Source of the DNA: G963665545 sp963665545
Lineage (GTDB): Bacteria > Pseudomonadota > Gammaproteobacteria > Xanthomonadales > SZUA-36
DNA length: 64,000 bases
NCBI GenBank assembly: GCA_963665545.2
Contig: CAXXKZ010000004.1
Span: forward strand, 434,001 to 498,000
Direction: 5' to 3'
Position numbers and translations under genes: made by a program. This document shows positions 9,085 to 17,992 of the stretch, piece by piece. Below the pieces are notes generated by a model. That model was not told the DNA's origin. It did no database searches and worked only from the letters and a program-made list of their open reading frames with translations. Every line of letters starts with the position of its first letter. The first letter of the stretch is position 1.

Positions 9085-10509
9085 ATGAACATGCTGCCCG
9101 CAACTGTCGTCAACACGGGTTCATTCCGGGACCGCGATGGCCGCATTTACCACCACCAGGGCAGAATCCTGCGCGGTTTGAGCGAAACCGCGCTGACGAC
9201 TTATCGACAATTGCAGCAGCAGGCGTTTTATACGGACCTCGTCGAGGCAGGTCAATTAATCGGCACCCGTGAATTGGCCGATGGCGACAATCCGTTAGCC
9301 GAGCAATATACGCATCCCTGGGCCGGATTCCTGGAACACGAGCGGGTGCCGGTCATCAGTTACCCCTATGAATGGTCATTCAGCATGCTGCGGGACGCTG
9401 CCGTGCTGCAACTGCATCTCATAGAGCAGGCTGTCGCACACGGCTATACCTTAAAAGACGCGACACCCTATAACATCCAGTTCGTTGATCGGGTAGCGGT
9501 CTTTATCGATATCCCTTCATTTGAACCGCTCGCTGAAGGTGCTCCGTGGGCCGGCTACCGCCAGTTTTGTGAGATGTTTCTGTTCCCACTGATGCTGCAG
9601 GCCTACCGCGACTGCCCATTCCAACCGCTGCTTCGTGCCGCCATCAATGGCATCGACCTGCAGAGTGCTGCGGCCCTGTTTACGGTCCGCGATCGTTTCC
9701 GCAAAGGTGTTCTGCCCCACGTCTGGTTGCAGTCCCGTCTTGACCGCCGCTATGGCGGTTCTTCGGTCAATGTACGCGCCGGCCTCAAGTCTGCCGGCTT
9801 CAATCGCGAAATGATCCTGGCCAATGTGCACAAGCTGCAAAAACTGGTGCAAGGCCTGCATTGGAACGCCGCCGGATCGGAATGGGGGGATTATGCTGAA
9901 TTTCACAATTATTCCGTCGGCGACTATGAACGAAAAGCCGCATTCGTTCGGCAAGCCGTTGAGGCTACACGCCCCGAGACAGTCTGGGACATCGGCTGCA
10001 ACACCGGCCAGTTTTCCGAAATCGCGGCTGCCCACGCCCGCCAGGTCGTCGCCATGGACCTCGATCATGTGGCAGTCGAGCGCCTCTATCTCAACGGCGA
10101 ATCGGCACGCAACATTCTGCCATTGGTCCAAAACCTGGCCGATCCCTCACCCAACTGGGGCTGGCGAAACCGGGAACGTACAGAACTGAGCAGCCGTGCT
10201 CGGCCCGATCTTGTCCTGTGTCTCGCGCTGATACACCACGCCGTCATTACAGCGAATATTCCTCTGGCAGAATTCGTCGACTGGCTGGCCGGTCTGGCCG
10301 ATGCGCTGGTTATCGAGTATGTATCCCGCGCTGACGACAAGGTCCAGACTCTGTTGCGCAACAAGGAGGACAAATATGACGACTACAGCCGCACCGGCCT
10401 GGAAAGCTGCCTCAATCAACACTTTGAAATCCGTCAATGCGAGGAACTCAACAATGGCAACCGAACCCTCTACTTCTGCGTGAAACCAGCGCGCAATGAC
10501 ATCACCTAA
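9085..10509 (+). CDS. SAM-dependent methyltransferase (NoeA-like, class I)
   Basis: About 474 residues from ATG 9085; the frame opens 32 codons earlier, but that part looks non-coding. The N-terminal 250 residues contain kinase-like pieces (LKDATPYNIQF, VFIDIPSFEPL) seen in this family. The C-terminal half is a Rossmann methyltransferase with SAM motif I VWDIGCNTGQFS and the acidic strand end VVAMDLD. LVLCLALIHHAVITANIP marks the post-motif region. It resembles the nodulation methyltransferase NoeA group, which modifies surface or signal glycans; that link is family knowledge, not shown here. The downstream sulfatase-like gene starts 14 bases inside its end, so the two are translationally coupled. 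Confidence 0.75.
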   Translation: MNMLPATVVNTGSFRDRDGRIYHHQGRILRGLSETALTTYRQLQQQAFYTDLVEAGQLIGTRELADGDNPLAEQYTHPWAGFLEHERVPVISYPYEWSFSMLRDAAVLQLHLIEQAVAHGYTLKDATPYNIQFVDRVAVFIDIPSFEPLAEGAPWAGYRQFCEMFLFPLMLQAYRDCPFQPLLRAAINGIDLQSAAALFTVRDRFRKGVLPHVWLQSRLDRRYGGSSVNVRAGLKSAGFNREMILANVHKLQKLVQGLHWNAAGSEWGDYAEFHNYSVGDYERKAAFVRQAVEATRPETVWDIGCNTGQFSEIAAAHARQVVAMDLDHVAVERLYLNGESARNILPLVQNLADPSPNWGWRNRERTELSSRARPDLVLCLALIHHAVITANIPLAEFVDWLAGLADALVIEYVSRADDKVQTLLRNKEDKYDDYSRTGLESCLNQHFEIRQCEELNNGNRTLYFCVKPARNDIT

Positions 10510-12583
10510 GAGCGGCTTAAAGCCAAACCACCTGGAATATTTCCTGGTCACCGCACTGATGGCCAGCCTGGCGCTGGCCCAGCCACTGTTTGACCTGCTG
10601 GGTCGGCAGGCCGAAATCCTCGTCGCACATCAATTCAGCGCCGGCGATTTATTGGCGCTCGCGCTGATACTTGGCATCATTATCCCAGCCACGCTTGGCT
10701 TGCTGTCCGTGCTCGCAATCGTCCTGGGCAGGCGCGCTGCGGCCAGCGTTTTTTACTTGATGTTCGGCGCCCTGGCCGCGCTGGCACTGGCACCCCTGAC
10801 GGCCCCACTGGCACTACACGGCCTGCTTGCGGTTGGGCTTGTTTTGGCTGCGTCACTGGTGCTGGTCATGGTTTATCGACGGTTCACGCCGATCCGGCTG
10901 TTCTTCAAAATCATGTCTGCCGCGGTGCTCGTCTTTCCGTTGAGCTTCCTGTTTTTCAGCCGCGCCACCGCGCTGCTGAGCCCGACAGCACACGCGGCAC
11001 TGGCCGACATTGCACCTGCATCAAACAGCCCCGACATCGTGGTGTTGGTCATGGACGAGTTTCCACTGGTCTCTTTGCTGACGCGTGATCTTGAGATCGA
11101 CCGGCAGCGTTTTCCAAATTTTGCCCGTCTGGCTGACCAGGCTAACTGGTACCGCAATGCCACTACCAGCGCCGAAATCACCGTTGCGGCCGTGCCGTCT
11201 TTGCTGACCGGGATCGATCCGGTGCCCCATACCGACCGTCTGCCCATTACCTCCAATCACCCCAGAAATTTGTTCACGCTGTTGCACAATCACTATCGCC
11301 TGACAGTCAGCGAAACCGCAACGCAGCTGTGCCTGCACAATCGCTGCGTGGTGGATCAACCCGCAGCGCCCCTGGTCACCGCCACATCATCGCTGGTCAG
11401 CGATCTTGGTCTGATCTACAGGCACATCATCACCCCGGCCCCGTGGTCGGATAAGCTGCCATCGGTATCCGATTCCTGGTCCGGATTTATGCTCGAAGCA
11501 CCGCCTGCACGGGATCTGGAAGATGCATCGGACGGCTTCGACAGGGCCCTGGGCCTGGCGGAAAAATTTACCAATGTGTCATGGCAATCGCGCAGCACCG
11601 ACGTGGAACGGTTTGTGGCAGCCATCCAGGCCAACGATCAGCCGCAGCTTTATTACCTGCACACACTCTTGCCGCACGCCGTGTGGCGCTACCTGCCCAG
11701 TGGCCAGCAATATGTCGGCGAGGAGCGCTGGGTGGCCATTCAGCCGCCCACAGGCGCGCATCCTGGTGATATCTGGCACGAAGATGAATTTGCGGTGCAC
11801 CAGCAGTGGCAACGGCATTTGCTGCAGGTGATGTACATGGATTCGCTGTTGGGCAAGTTGCTGGATCGGTTGGAGGCGGAATCCATGCTGGACGCCAGCC
11901 TGGTGGTTGTCACCGGTGACCATGGCGCCAGTTTCATCCCGGGACAGCCGCGCCGCTCCATCAATGAGGTCACGCTGTCCGACATTTCTGCGGTGCCACT
12001 GTTCGTCAAGTTTCCGCACCAGCAAGCGGGCAATATTATCGACCGGCCGGTGTCCTTGTCGGATGTGTTCCCCACCCTCGTCGAGGTGCTGGATATCGAT
12101 CTCGACTGGCCTTTCGATGGCGTTTCGCTGACCGCTCAAGGGCCACCACGGACGATGATCAGAACGGTTCGGGAAGTGGGCAGGGGCGCGGAACTGGGCG
12201 CGGCAATGGAGTACCCGCTGAGACGACACCAGGCGCACCTGCGGGAACGCGCTGTCGAACTCCACCGCATTTTTGGCGAAGGCCGGGAAGGCGGCCTGTT
12301 TGAATTTGGGACATATGCACAACTGCTGGGTCAGATTCCTGACAATCTGGCCTTGTCCCCGACTTCGGGTGGATCGGTACGCCTTGAGGCGGGGCATCTC
12401 TATGCCAACGTATCGCCCGGCGATTCATTCGTTCCAAGGCTGGTCCGGGGCACATTGATTCAATCGAGAGCCCAAGCCCAAAAAAGCCAGGCCCAAACCC
12501 AGGCCCAAACCCAATCACTGGCCATTGCGGTCAATGGCGTCATCCGGACCACCACCAGAACCCTGGATATTCCCGGTCAAGAG
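10496..12583 (+). pseudogene. Sulfatase-like membrane enzyme, N-terminal part, cut by IS insertion
   Basis: Residues 15-160 hold five or so membrane helices. A periplasmic alkaline-phosphatase/sulfatase domain follows: metal site VVLVMDEFPL, the HTLLPHAVWRYLPSG and VVTGDHGASF blocks, and PLFVKFPHQQ. It would cleave or transfer a sulfate- or phosphate-type group on a glycan or lipid. The Ser/Cys formylglycine motif is not seen, so phosphotransferase activity is as likely. The natural frame runs to 12583; the next six bases (CAT TAG) belong to the inserted element and give an artificial stop at 12589. Just before the break, a Gln-rich run (QAQTQAQTQ) is encoded by a short tandem repeat. The gene resumes at 13939. 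Confidence 0.8.
12468..12513 (+). repeat. Low-complexity CCCAAGCC/CCCAAACC repeat in sulfatase gene
   Basis: Imperfect short repeats of the type AGGCCCAAACC encode the Gln/Ala/Thr-rich tract 70 bases before the IS insertion. Such tracts can slip, but this one stays in frame here. Confidence 0.6.
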
Positions 12584-12658
12584 CATTAGTAATCGGGCGA
12601 GCCACAACAGGCTCAGTTCCCAGTAGGATGAAACCACACATCCAATACGGAGAACACC

Positions 12659-13693
12659 ATGAATTATTATGCTGCACTCGACGTTTCCCTGCGCTCAGTT
12701 CACCTGTGCGTAGTAGATGAGCAGGGCGACATTCAGTCCGAGGCAAAACTCGATTCCGAAGTGAAGGACATCGTCGCGTTTCTGCAGACATTGGGGTTTG
12801 AGATCACCGTGGTCGGACTGGAAGCCGGCACACTGACTCAGTATCTCACCTACGGCCTGCAAGCAGCCGGCCTGGCGGTGGTATGTATGGAATCCCGACA
12901 GGCCAAAGCCGCTTTGTCAGCCATGCGCAATAAAACGGATAAGCATGATGCGCGTGGTCTCGCTCAGCTGCTGCGCACCGGATGGTTCAGTCCAGTACAT
13001 GTCAAAAGCATCGAGAGTCACCGGGTGCGGGCGTTACTGTCCAGCCGCAAAGCGGTGCTCAGCAAGTGTGTCGATCTGGAAAACGAGATCCGTGGCCTGT
13101 TCAAGGTGTTCGGCATCAAATTGCCACCCAAGCTTGGCCATGGTGCTTTCGATCGCGCTGTGCGTGAGACGATTGAGCATGATCAGGCGTTGGACTATGC
13201 ATTGCTGCCATTGCTCGACGCTCGCCTGGTGCTGTATCACACCTTCCGTGAACTGGATAATCGCACCCGTAGACTCGCGCTTGAAGATCCTGTGTGTCAG
13301 CGCCTGATGACCGCACCCGGGGTGGGCTATGTCACCGCTCTGACCTACAAGGCTGCAGTTGATGACCCCACGCGATTTAAACGCTCACGAACCGTGGCCG
13401 CGCACTTCGGCCTCACCCCCAGGCGTTTCCAGTCCGGCGAGATGGACAATCCCGGACACATCTCCAGGGCCGGTGATCCGACGGTGCGATCCACGCTGTA
13501 TACCGCCGCCAATGCCTTGATGACCCGTAGTTCAAGATGGTCGTCTTTGAAAGTATGGGGATTACAACTGGCCAAATCACGGGGTCACCGCCGTGCGGTT
13601 GTTGCGGTGGCCCGCAAACTCGCTGTCATCCTCCACCGTATGTGGCTGGATGACACTCAGTTCCATTGGGGCGCGGAGGGAACCAGTTCATGA
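12659..13693 (+). CDS. IS110/IS1111-type DEDD transposase
   Basis: A 344-residue recombinase of the RuvC-like DEDD plus serine type that moves IS110-family elements under guidance of an element-encoded RNA. The RuvC-like half begins YYAALDVSLRSVHLCVVDEQ (first Asp), continues VVGLEAGTLTQYL (Glu) and ends TDKHDARGLAQLLRTG (Asp pair). The Tnp_20 half has MTAPGVGYVTALTYKAAV, HFGLTPRRFQSGEMDNPGHIS and the serine-bearing GDPTVRSTLYTAANAL. It is full length and undamaged. An AGGATG stretch lies some 30 bases upstream and GGAGA about 9 bases upstream of ATG 12659, the latter a fair ribosome binding site. Confidence 0.95.
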   Translation: MNYYAALDVSLRSVHLCVVDEQGDIQSEAKLDSEVKDIVAFLQTLGFEITVVGLEAGTLTQYLTYGLQAAGLAVVCMESRQAKAALSAMRNKTDKHDARGLAQLLRTGWFSPVHVKSIESHRVRALLSSRKAVLSKCVDLENEIRGLFKVFGIKLPPKLGHGAFDRAVRETIEHDQALDYALLPLLDARLVLYHTFRELDNRTRRLALEDPVCQRLMTAPGVGYVTALTYKAAVDDPTRFKRSRTVAAHFGLTPRRFQSGEMDNPGHISRAGDPTVRSTLYTAANALMTRSSRWSSLKVWGLQLAKSRGHRRAVVAVARKLAVILHRMWLDDTQFHWGAEGTSS

Positions 13694-13938
13694 ACTGATC
13701 ACGCTACTCCGACCCCAATAGAAGCGTCCCCGCGTGGACGTGGTCTGGATGAAGCCGATAGTGACCGCTGTGCGTTAAAGCACGCCCAAGAGCATGGCTC
13801 TCCAAACCGTCCGACCAATGCGTGCAGCGGCTGGCTTACCACCAATTACCGACTGCGAAGAGAAGCGTGACCCACGCAGAGACGCCAACTACACAATGCC
13901 ATAAACAATGGGAACTTGACATCACGGCCCGATTAGAG
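13694..13938 (+). ncRNA. Candidate bridge/seek RNA region in IS1111 right end
   Basis: IS1111-type elements are known to encode their guide RNA between the transposase stop and the right end, and this 245-base stretch has no ORF of its own. Three short matches to the insertion site lie inside it. TGACCGCT (13762-13769) is the reverse complement of the right target half AGCGGTCA. CAAGAGCAT (13787-13795) equals the left junction. AAGAGAAGCG (13858-13867) equals the rebuilt empty site across the cut. AGAGC-ATG-GCTCT at 13790 can also form a small hairpin. Exact RNA ends cannot be read from sequence. Confidence 0.5.
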
Positions 13939-14941
13939 AAGCGGTCATTTTCTGCCCTGCTGCCGGACAATGCATTAACCACCGGCCTGAACACATTGCG
14001 AATCTTCACCGTCAATGAGATCGATCAGAACATCGTCCTGAGGGAATTGATGATCGCCGGTGTGGCTGACTGGACATTGATCCAGGCGGAAGGGCGTTGA
14101 ATCAATAAAGTCGCTGTCGATCGGAAGCTTCCCGATCGACAGCGGGGAGGCCGCCGGCCGCATTGTCAGCAACGTGGTGGAGTCCGGTTCGCTGATCAGT
14201 ATCGAGGGCAGGCTGGCAGGCGCGCATGATCCGGATGACACCGTCATTGTCTTCCGCGACGGCGTGTTCGCCGGGATGAGCACGGCCGCAGCCAAGTTCG
14301 GCATTCCGCTCTCTCTTGCGCCCGGCCAGGAATCCCCCGAAGCGATTGTGCGTGTTTTTCTGCTCAACCAACAGAACACCACAGCGCAAGAGTTCACTTA
14401 CCCACAACCTTGCACGCCCGGCTGGCTGTTCGCACCGCCGGCCAATTGGCGAGGGACGAATTGCCAGTACATCGCGGACACGCCACTGCAAATGACCGCT
14501 GATGGCTACCGGGGCGCACTGGACTTCGGATTGATCGACACGCAGCAGTTTATGGGCCCGGGTTGGGCTTTCGAAGCATCGAATGTCAGCTGGGCAACCA
14601 GCTACCAGTCTGTTCTTAACATTCCCTTGCCGCTGGATCTGTCCCGATTGCAGCTCACCGCGCGGGTCAAGCCATTTCTGGCCCCACCTGAACGCATTGC
14701 GCAAAATGTTTATCTACTGGCCAATGGCGAACAACTGGCCTCGTGGCGGCTGGACAGCGATGAAATGACGGACATCACCTGGCACGTACCCGCTGCAGTG
14801 TTGGGCAAAAACCCCGGCACGCTCCAGCTCAAATTCCTGACTCCGGACAGCATTTCCCCCCAATCACTCGGCCAGGGCGATGATTTGCGCAAACTGAGTC
14901 TGGCGGTTGCGCGGTTAGAACTTTTCGGAGAGAAAGAATGA
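13939..14941 (+). pseudogene. Sulfatase-like enzyme, C-terminal part, with internal frameshift
   Basis: This continues the gene interrupted by the IS element: KRSFSALLPDNALTTGLNTLRIFTVNE up to TGA 14100, then one frame over from about 14090 (GVESIKSLSIGSFPIDSGEAAGRI..) to the stop at 14939-14941. The tail includes a beta-rich region (SISIEGRLAGAHD, VIVFRDGVFAG). It ends with NVYLLANGEQLASWRL and LKFLTPDSISPQSLGQGDD, a C-terminal domain also found on envelope-glycan enzymes. The shift is near GCGGAAGGGCGTTGAATC. An uninterrupted protein would be about 1030 residues. An ATG-like start at GTG 14174 exists but is probably not used. Its last four bases overlap the next gene. Confidence 0.7.
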
Positions 14942-15777
14942 AGGAGTCTCGCTTTGCTCGACTTTCCCAACCGGGCCGGCGGGTCGCCTGCGGCTCCAAG
15001 GCTTGTTTCATATTGGCATTGTGTCTCACGGCTTGGAACGTCGCTGCTGCAACGGCCGCCTTGCCAACCGAGCTGAGACTCGAACATCCAGGCAGGATCG
15101 TCGTGTTGAACATGTACTACGCCAACCCCGGCAAAGCCGATGAGGTCCTGCAAACCCGTCTGCAAGCCTCGAATATCCGCGAGCAGATGGGTCTGCCGCG
15201 AGGTCGCGTACTAAAACGAATCAACGACGCAGAAAATCTGCCCGACGTGATGTGGGCGTGCGAGTATGCCGATATCGCCGCCCATGATGCAGACATGGCG
15301 AGTCGCGCCGGCAGCGACTCGTTTGAAGGCATTCGCGATCGCATGCGAACCGTGCTGCAGCGCTTTGAGCGCACCCTGTGGCGGGTGGCACATCCTGCAG
15401 ACGATGGCAAAACCGTGCTGACCGCTGCGGGACTTCCAGGTGCATCACTGCCGCCCGGCGGCATCGTGGTCACCAACTGGTATTTTGCCGCTGCCGGCAA
15501 CGAGCAGGCGGTACTCGACCACCGGGTTCACGCCAGTGATGTCCGGGTACAACTGGGCCGCCCACCCGGGCGTGTCTTCGCACGCCTGCTGGGCACGAGT
15601 TTTGAATCCAGTGGCGAATTGCCGGGCGTGATGTGGCAGGCGGAATATAAAAACCTCAAGGACAGACGGGTTGATTCAAATGCAACTGCGGCCACCACCG
15701 AATTCCAGGCCGTGATGGATCACATGGGCACCCTGCTACGCGACTTCGACCGCGGCGTGTGGGAGGTGCAGCCGTGA
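14938..15777 (+). CDS. Secreted tandem ABM/NIPSNAP-like protein
   Basis: A 279-residue protein with a hydrophobic export segment (ACFILALCLTAWNVAAATA, about residues 22-41). Two similar repeats follow: IVVLNMYYANPGKADEVLQTRLQASNIREQMGLPRGRVLKR.. at about 53-140 and IVVTNWYFAAAGNEQAVLDHRVHASDVRVQLGRPPGRVFAR.. at about 176-270. Each has the look of a dimeric alpha/beta-barrel (ABM or NIPSNAP) domain; both share the R-G-R-V core and a PxVMWxxEY strand. Its role is unknown. The start overlaps the sulfatase stop (ATGA). The first 20 residues before the signal segment are encoded by a copy of a dispersed repeat also present near 40.2 kb, so the original start may have been replaced. Confidence 0.65.
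   Translation: MKESRFARLSQPGRRVACGSKACFILALCLTAWNVAAATAALPTELRLEHPGRIVVLNMYYANPGKADEVLQTRLQASNIREQMGLPRGRVLKRINDAENLPDVMWACEYADIAAHDADMASRAGSDSFEGIRDRMRTVLQRFERTLWRVAHPADDGKTVLTAAGLPGASLPPGGIVVTNWYFAAAGNEQAVLDHRVHASDVRVQLGRPPGRVFARLLGTSFESSGELPGVMWQAEYKNLKDRRVDSNATAATTEFQAVMDHMGTLLRDFDRGVWEVQP
14942..14998 (+). repeat. Dispersed repeat copy A (also near 40.2 kb)
   Basis: A GC-rich stretch containing GGAGTCTCGCTTTGCTCGAC and GGCCGGCGGGTCGCCTGCGG. It matches the reverse complement of about 40170-40226 over roughly 52 bases with about five differences; AAGGAGTCTCGCTT also recurs at about 40295-40308. Here the repeat forms the first codons of a gene. Confidence 0.7.
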
Positions 15778-15784
15778 ATGCCCC

Positions 15785-16900
15785 TCAACTCCCCGAATCA
15801 TCCGCCTTCAGGTCACCGTTCTTGATGATCCGATAAAGCCCAACCGTAAACAGCGGCAGAACGTATAGCAGCAGGAAGGCCCAGGTCAGGGTGCCGTATC
15901 CGCTGGCGATCAGGCTGATCAACCCGAGTTTGCTGGCCAGCACAATCGAAACCATCAGGGCAATCAAGGCCACTACAGGTCGCAGCCATTGTGGCATGTG
16001 GCGTTGTTTTTCCTGGTAGACCTCATCGATTCGTTCGTTTACCGCATGGATGAAGGCCGTACCCGTCTCCACGAAAGTGCCGAAAATGACCACGTAAAAA
16101 ATGGCCCGGAGGATTGGTAAATCCAGTTGCTGCATCATGAAATCAGCCGGCACCGGCGCTTCGAGAATATCTGGATAGCTCGATGCCATCGCAATATAGA
16201 ACAAGAAAGCCGGCAGCATGGCGATCGGACCGCTCAACAGGCCGGAAACGATGGCATCGCGCCGCGATTGCATGTGCTGCACGCAGAACAATATGATCGG
16301 CACCACCGACATGCTGTAGCCGATGTATTTCACACTGCCGATCACCCAGGCGCCATCCAGGGTGTCCGCGCTCAGCGCGGCACCCAGATTGCCGCCATGC
16401 TCGAGCAGGTAAAACAGCACGAACACACCGTAGGTGATATAGAGGACAAATGACCATCCGGCCAGAACCTTCTCGATCAACTTGGTGCCCCAGAAAACCA
16501 GAACCCCGATCAGGACCATCAGGCTTACTGTGCCCGAAGAGGTCTCCAGACCCAGGTGTTCGGCAACGATCTCGCCGGCCGCTGCACCGATAACAGCCAG
16601 CACCAACAGACCCAGCAGCGCATAAGCGATTTCATACAGGAACCAGCCCTTGCCGAGCAGTTGGTGGAAGAAACTGCGGTAGGCATAACTCTTGCTCATG
16701 CGTGCCAATTCAAAACTCATTGCGGTCAGCACACTGAATGCCCCAGTCGCTGCCAGCATGCCCAATAACCCACCCAGCGGACCATTGGAAAGAAAAAATT
16801 CGACCAATTCGCGGCCCGTGGCATAGCCGCCGCCGATAATGACCGACTGAAAAAGAAAGCCGGGAAGCCAAATGCGCTGAAAAGTGGTGCTGCCTGCCAT
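15785..16900 (-). CDS. YkvI-like inner-membrane transporter
   Basis: A 371-residue integral membrane protein with about ten hydrophobic helices. The opening FQSVIIGGGYATGRELVEFF has the broken first helix with glycines seen in LeuT-fold transporters of the YkvI family (COG3949). A second conserved stretch is VIFGTFVETGTAFIHAVNERI. Substrates of this family are not established; an amino acid is a fair guess from the neighbours. It is the last gene of a leftward trio with an ornithine cyclodeaminase homologue (53-base gap) and an FAD oxidase, so uptake of the compound they oxidise is the natural hypothesis. Confidence 0.75.
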   Translation of the reverse strand: MAGSTTFQRIWLPGFLFQSVIIGGGYATGRELVEFFLSNGPLGGLLGMLAATGAFSVLTAMSFELARMSKSYAYRSFFHQLLGKGWFLYEIAYALLGLLVLAVIGAAAGEIVAEHLGLETSSGTVSLMVLIGVLVFWGTKLIEKVLAGWSFVLYITYGVFVLFYLLEHGGNLGAALSADTLDGAWVIGSVKYIGYSMSVVPIILFCVQHMQSRRDAIVSGLLSGPIAMLPAFLFYIAMASSYPDILEAPVPADFMMQQLDLPILRAIFYVVIFGTFVETGTAFIHAVNERIDEVYQEKQRHMPQWLRPVVALIALMVSIVLASKLGLISLIASGYGTLTWAFLLLYVLPLFTVGLYRIIKNGDLKADDSGS

Positions 16901-16953
16901 TGTTATTGTCCTGCTCTGCTGTTGCTTGGGTGTTTGGGGGCCCGAATTCGGGG

Positions 16954-17934
16954 TCAGAAGTCCACGGTCACGCCGATGCCACGGGCCTTGGCCTGCTGCA
17001 GCACATAGTGCGCGGCAAACAAATCCTGAGAAGTCACGCCCAACGAGTTGTACAGGGTAATCTGTTCATCGTTATCACGCCCATCTATTTCCCCGGTCAG
17101 CAACTGCCCGATTTCGCCGATAATGTGCGTTTCATCGATTGCGTCCTCGCTGATGGGAATCATAATGTCGCCGGATTCATTTCGTGTAGATTCTAATGAA
17201 TCAACATATACTTTTGATTTAACGATTGTTTGTGTGTCCGATTCGCGTGCACTTATGCTGTGCGCACCCACCAGTGAGACATGCGCGCCGGGGTTGAGCC
17301 AGTCACCCATCAGGATGGGCTCGGTGGCGACTGTGGTGGTGCACACCAGGTCGCAGCCCCCCGCCTCCGCCGCATCCCCGGTGGCCCTGATGTTGACGCC
17401 CTCACGGTGCGCGTGCCGGGCAGCCAGTGCTTCGGCCTTGGCGATGTCCCGTCCCCATATGATGACCTCCTCGACAGGCCGTACCGCACACATGGCTTCG
17501 ATATGCACATGAGCCTGACCACCGGTGCCCAGAATGCCGCAGGTCCGTGCATCTGCCCGTGCCAGGTGACGCGCCGCCATGCCCGATGCAGCCGCGGTTC
17601 GCACAGCAGTAATCACGCAGCCGTCGATGATCGCCCGAAGCGCGCCGCTCTCATGATCAAAAAGCGTGACAAAACCACTGATCGCGGACCGCCCCCTGGC
17701 TGGATTTTCGGGCAGAAAACTAACCACTTTGGAACCGAAAGCAGACATTTCCACCGATGATCCGGGCATCGAAGCGAAAAAACCGCTGCCATCGATCAGG
17801 GTGAATATGAGCCGCGGTGGAATCAGCATCGTGCCCGTGGATGTGGCGATCATGGCCTGCTCCATGACATCGATGCATGCGTCCATGGGAAGAAGTTCGG
17901 CAGTTTGTTCTGCATTGATAATCGTCAGTGCCAT
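16954..17934 (-). CDS. Ornithine cyclodeaminase/mu-crystallin family reductase
   Basis: A 326-residue cytoplasmic NAD(P)-binding protein. The Rossmann motif is CGILGTGGQAHVHIEAM near residues 136-152. The family core GALRAIIDGCVITAVRTAAASGMAARHLA is intact, including the substrate-facing Arg and the Thr-Ala-Ala run. It continues through MGDWLNPGAHVSLVGAHS to a dimer region LYNSLGVTSQDLFAAHYV. Members act as ornithine cyclodeaminase, alanine dehydrogenase, or ketimine/pyrroline-2-carboxylate reductase; sequence alone does not decide. Next to an FAD amino-acid oxidase, reduction of the resulting imine to an L-amino acid is the most coherent role. Confidence 0.85.
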   Translation of the reverse strand: MALTIINAEQTAELLPMDACIDVMEQAMIATSTGTMLIPPRLIFTLIDGSGFFASMPGSSVEMSAFGSKVVSFLPENPARGRSAISGFVTLFDHESGALRAIIDGCVITAVRTAAASGMAARHLARADARTCGILGTGGQAHVHIEAMCAVRPVEEVIIWGRDIAKAEALAARHAHREGVNIRATGDAAEAGGCDLVCTTTVATEPILMGDWLNPGAHVSLVGAHSISARESDTQTIVKSKVYVDSLESTRNESGDIMIPISEDAIDETHIIGEIGQLLTGEIDGRDNDEQITLYNSLGVTSQDLFAAHYVLQQAKARGIGVTVDF

Positions 17935-17992
17935 AGTCCGGCCTCGTTGGTGAAATGGTCATCCCGGATCAAAGCCGGGTGCGGATGCGCTT

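Larger units (their letters stand above)
12584..13938 (+). mobile_element. IS110 family, IS1111-type insertion sequence (1355 bp)
   Basis: Removing these 1355 bases joins the sulfatase frame perfectly (..PGQE-KRSFSALLPD..). GAG occurs at both junctions (12581-12583 and 13936-13938), so the exact cut is uncertain by up to three bases. Subterminal inverted repeats are visible: TAATCGGGC (12590-12598) with GCCCGATTA (13927-13935), and AGTTCCCA (12615-12622) with TGGGAACT (13909-13916). Subterminal rather than terminal repeats, a short left end of 75 bases and a long non-coding right end of 245 bases are the layout of the IS1111 group. The element carries one complete transposase. Confidence 0.85.

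Noticed and set aside
11579..12397. Long minus-strand ORF of 272 codons
   Set aside because: It lies fully inside the sulfatase gene on the other strand and shows no family motifs.
13822..13938. Separate small gene before the sulfatase tail
   Set aside because: The first 39 codons lie in the IS right end; only the part from 13939 has sulfatase-like sequence.
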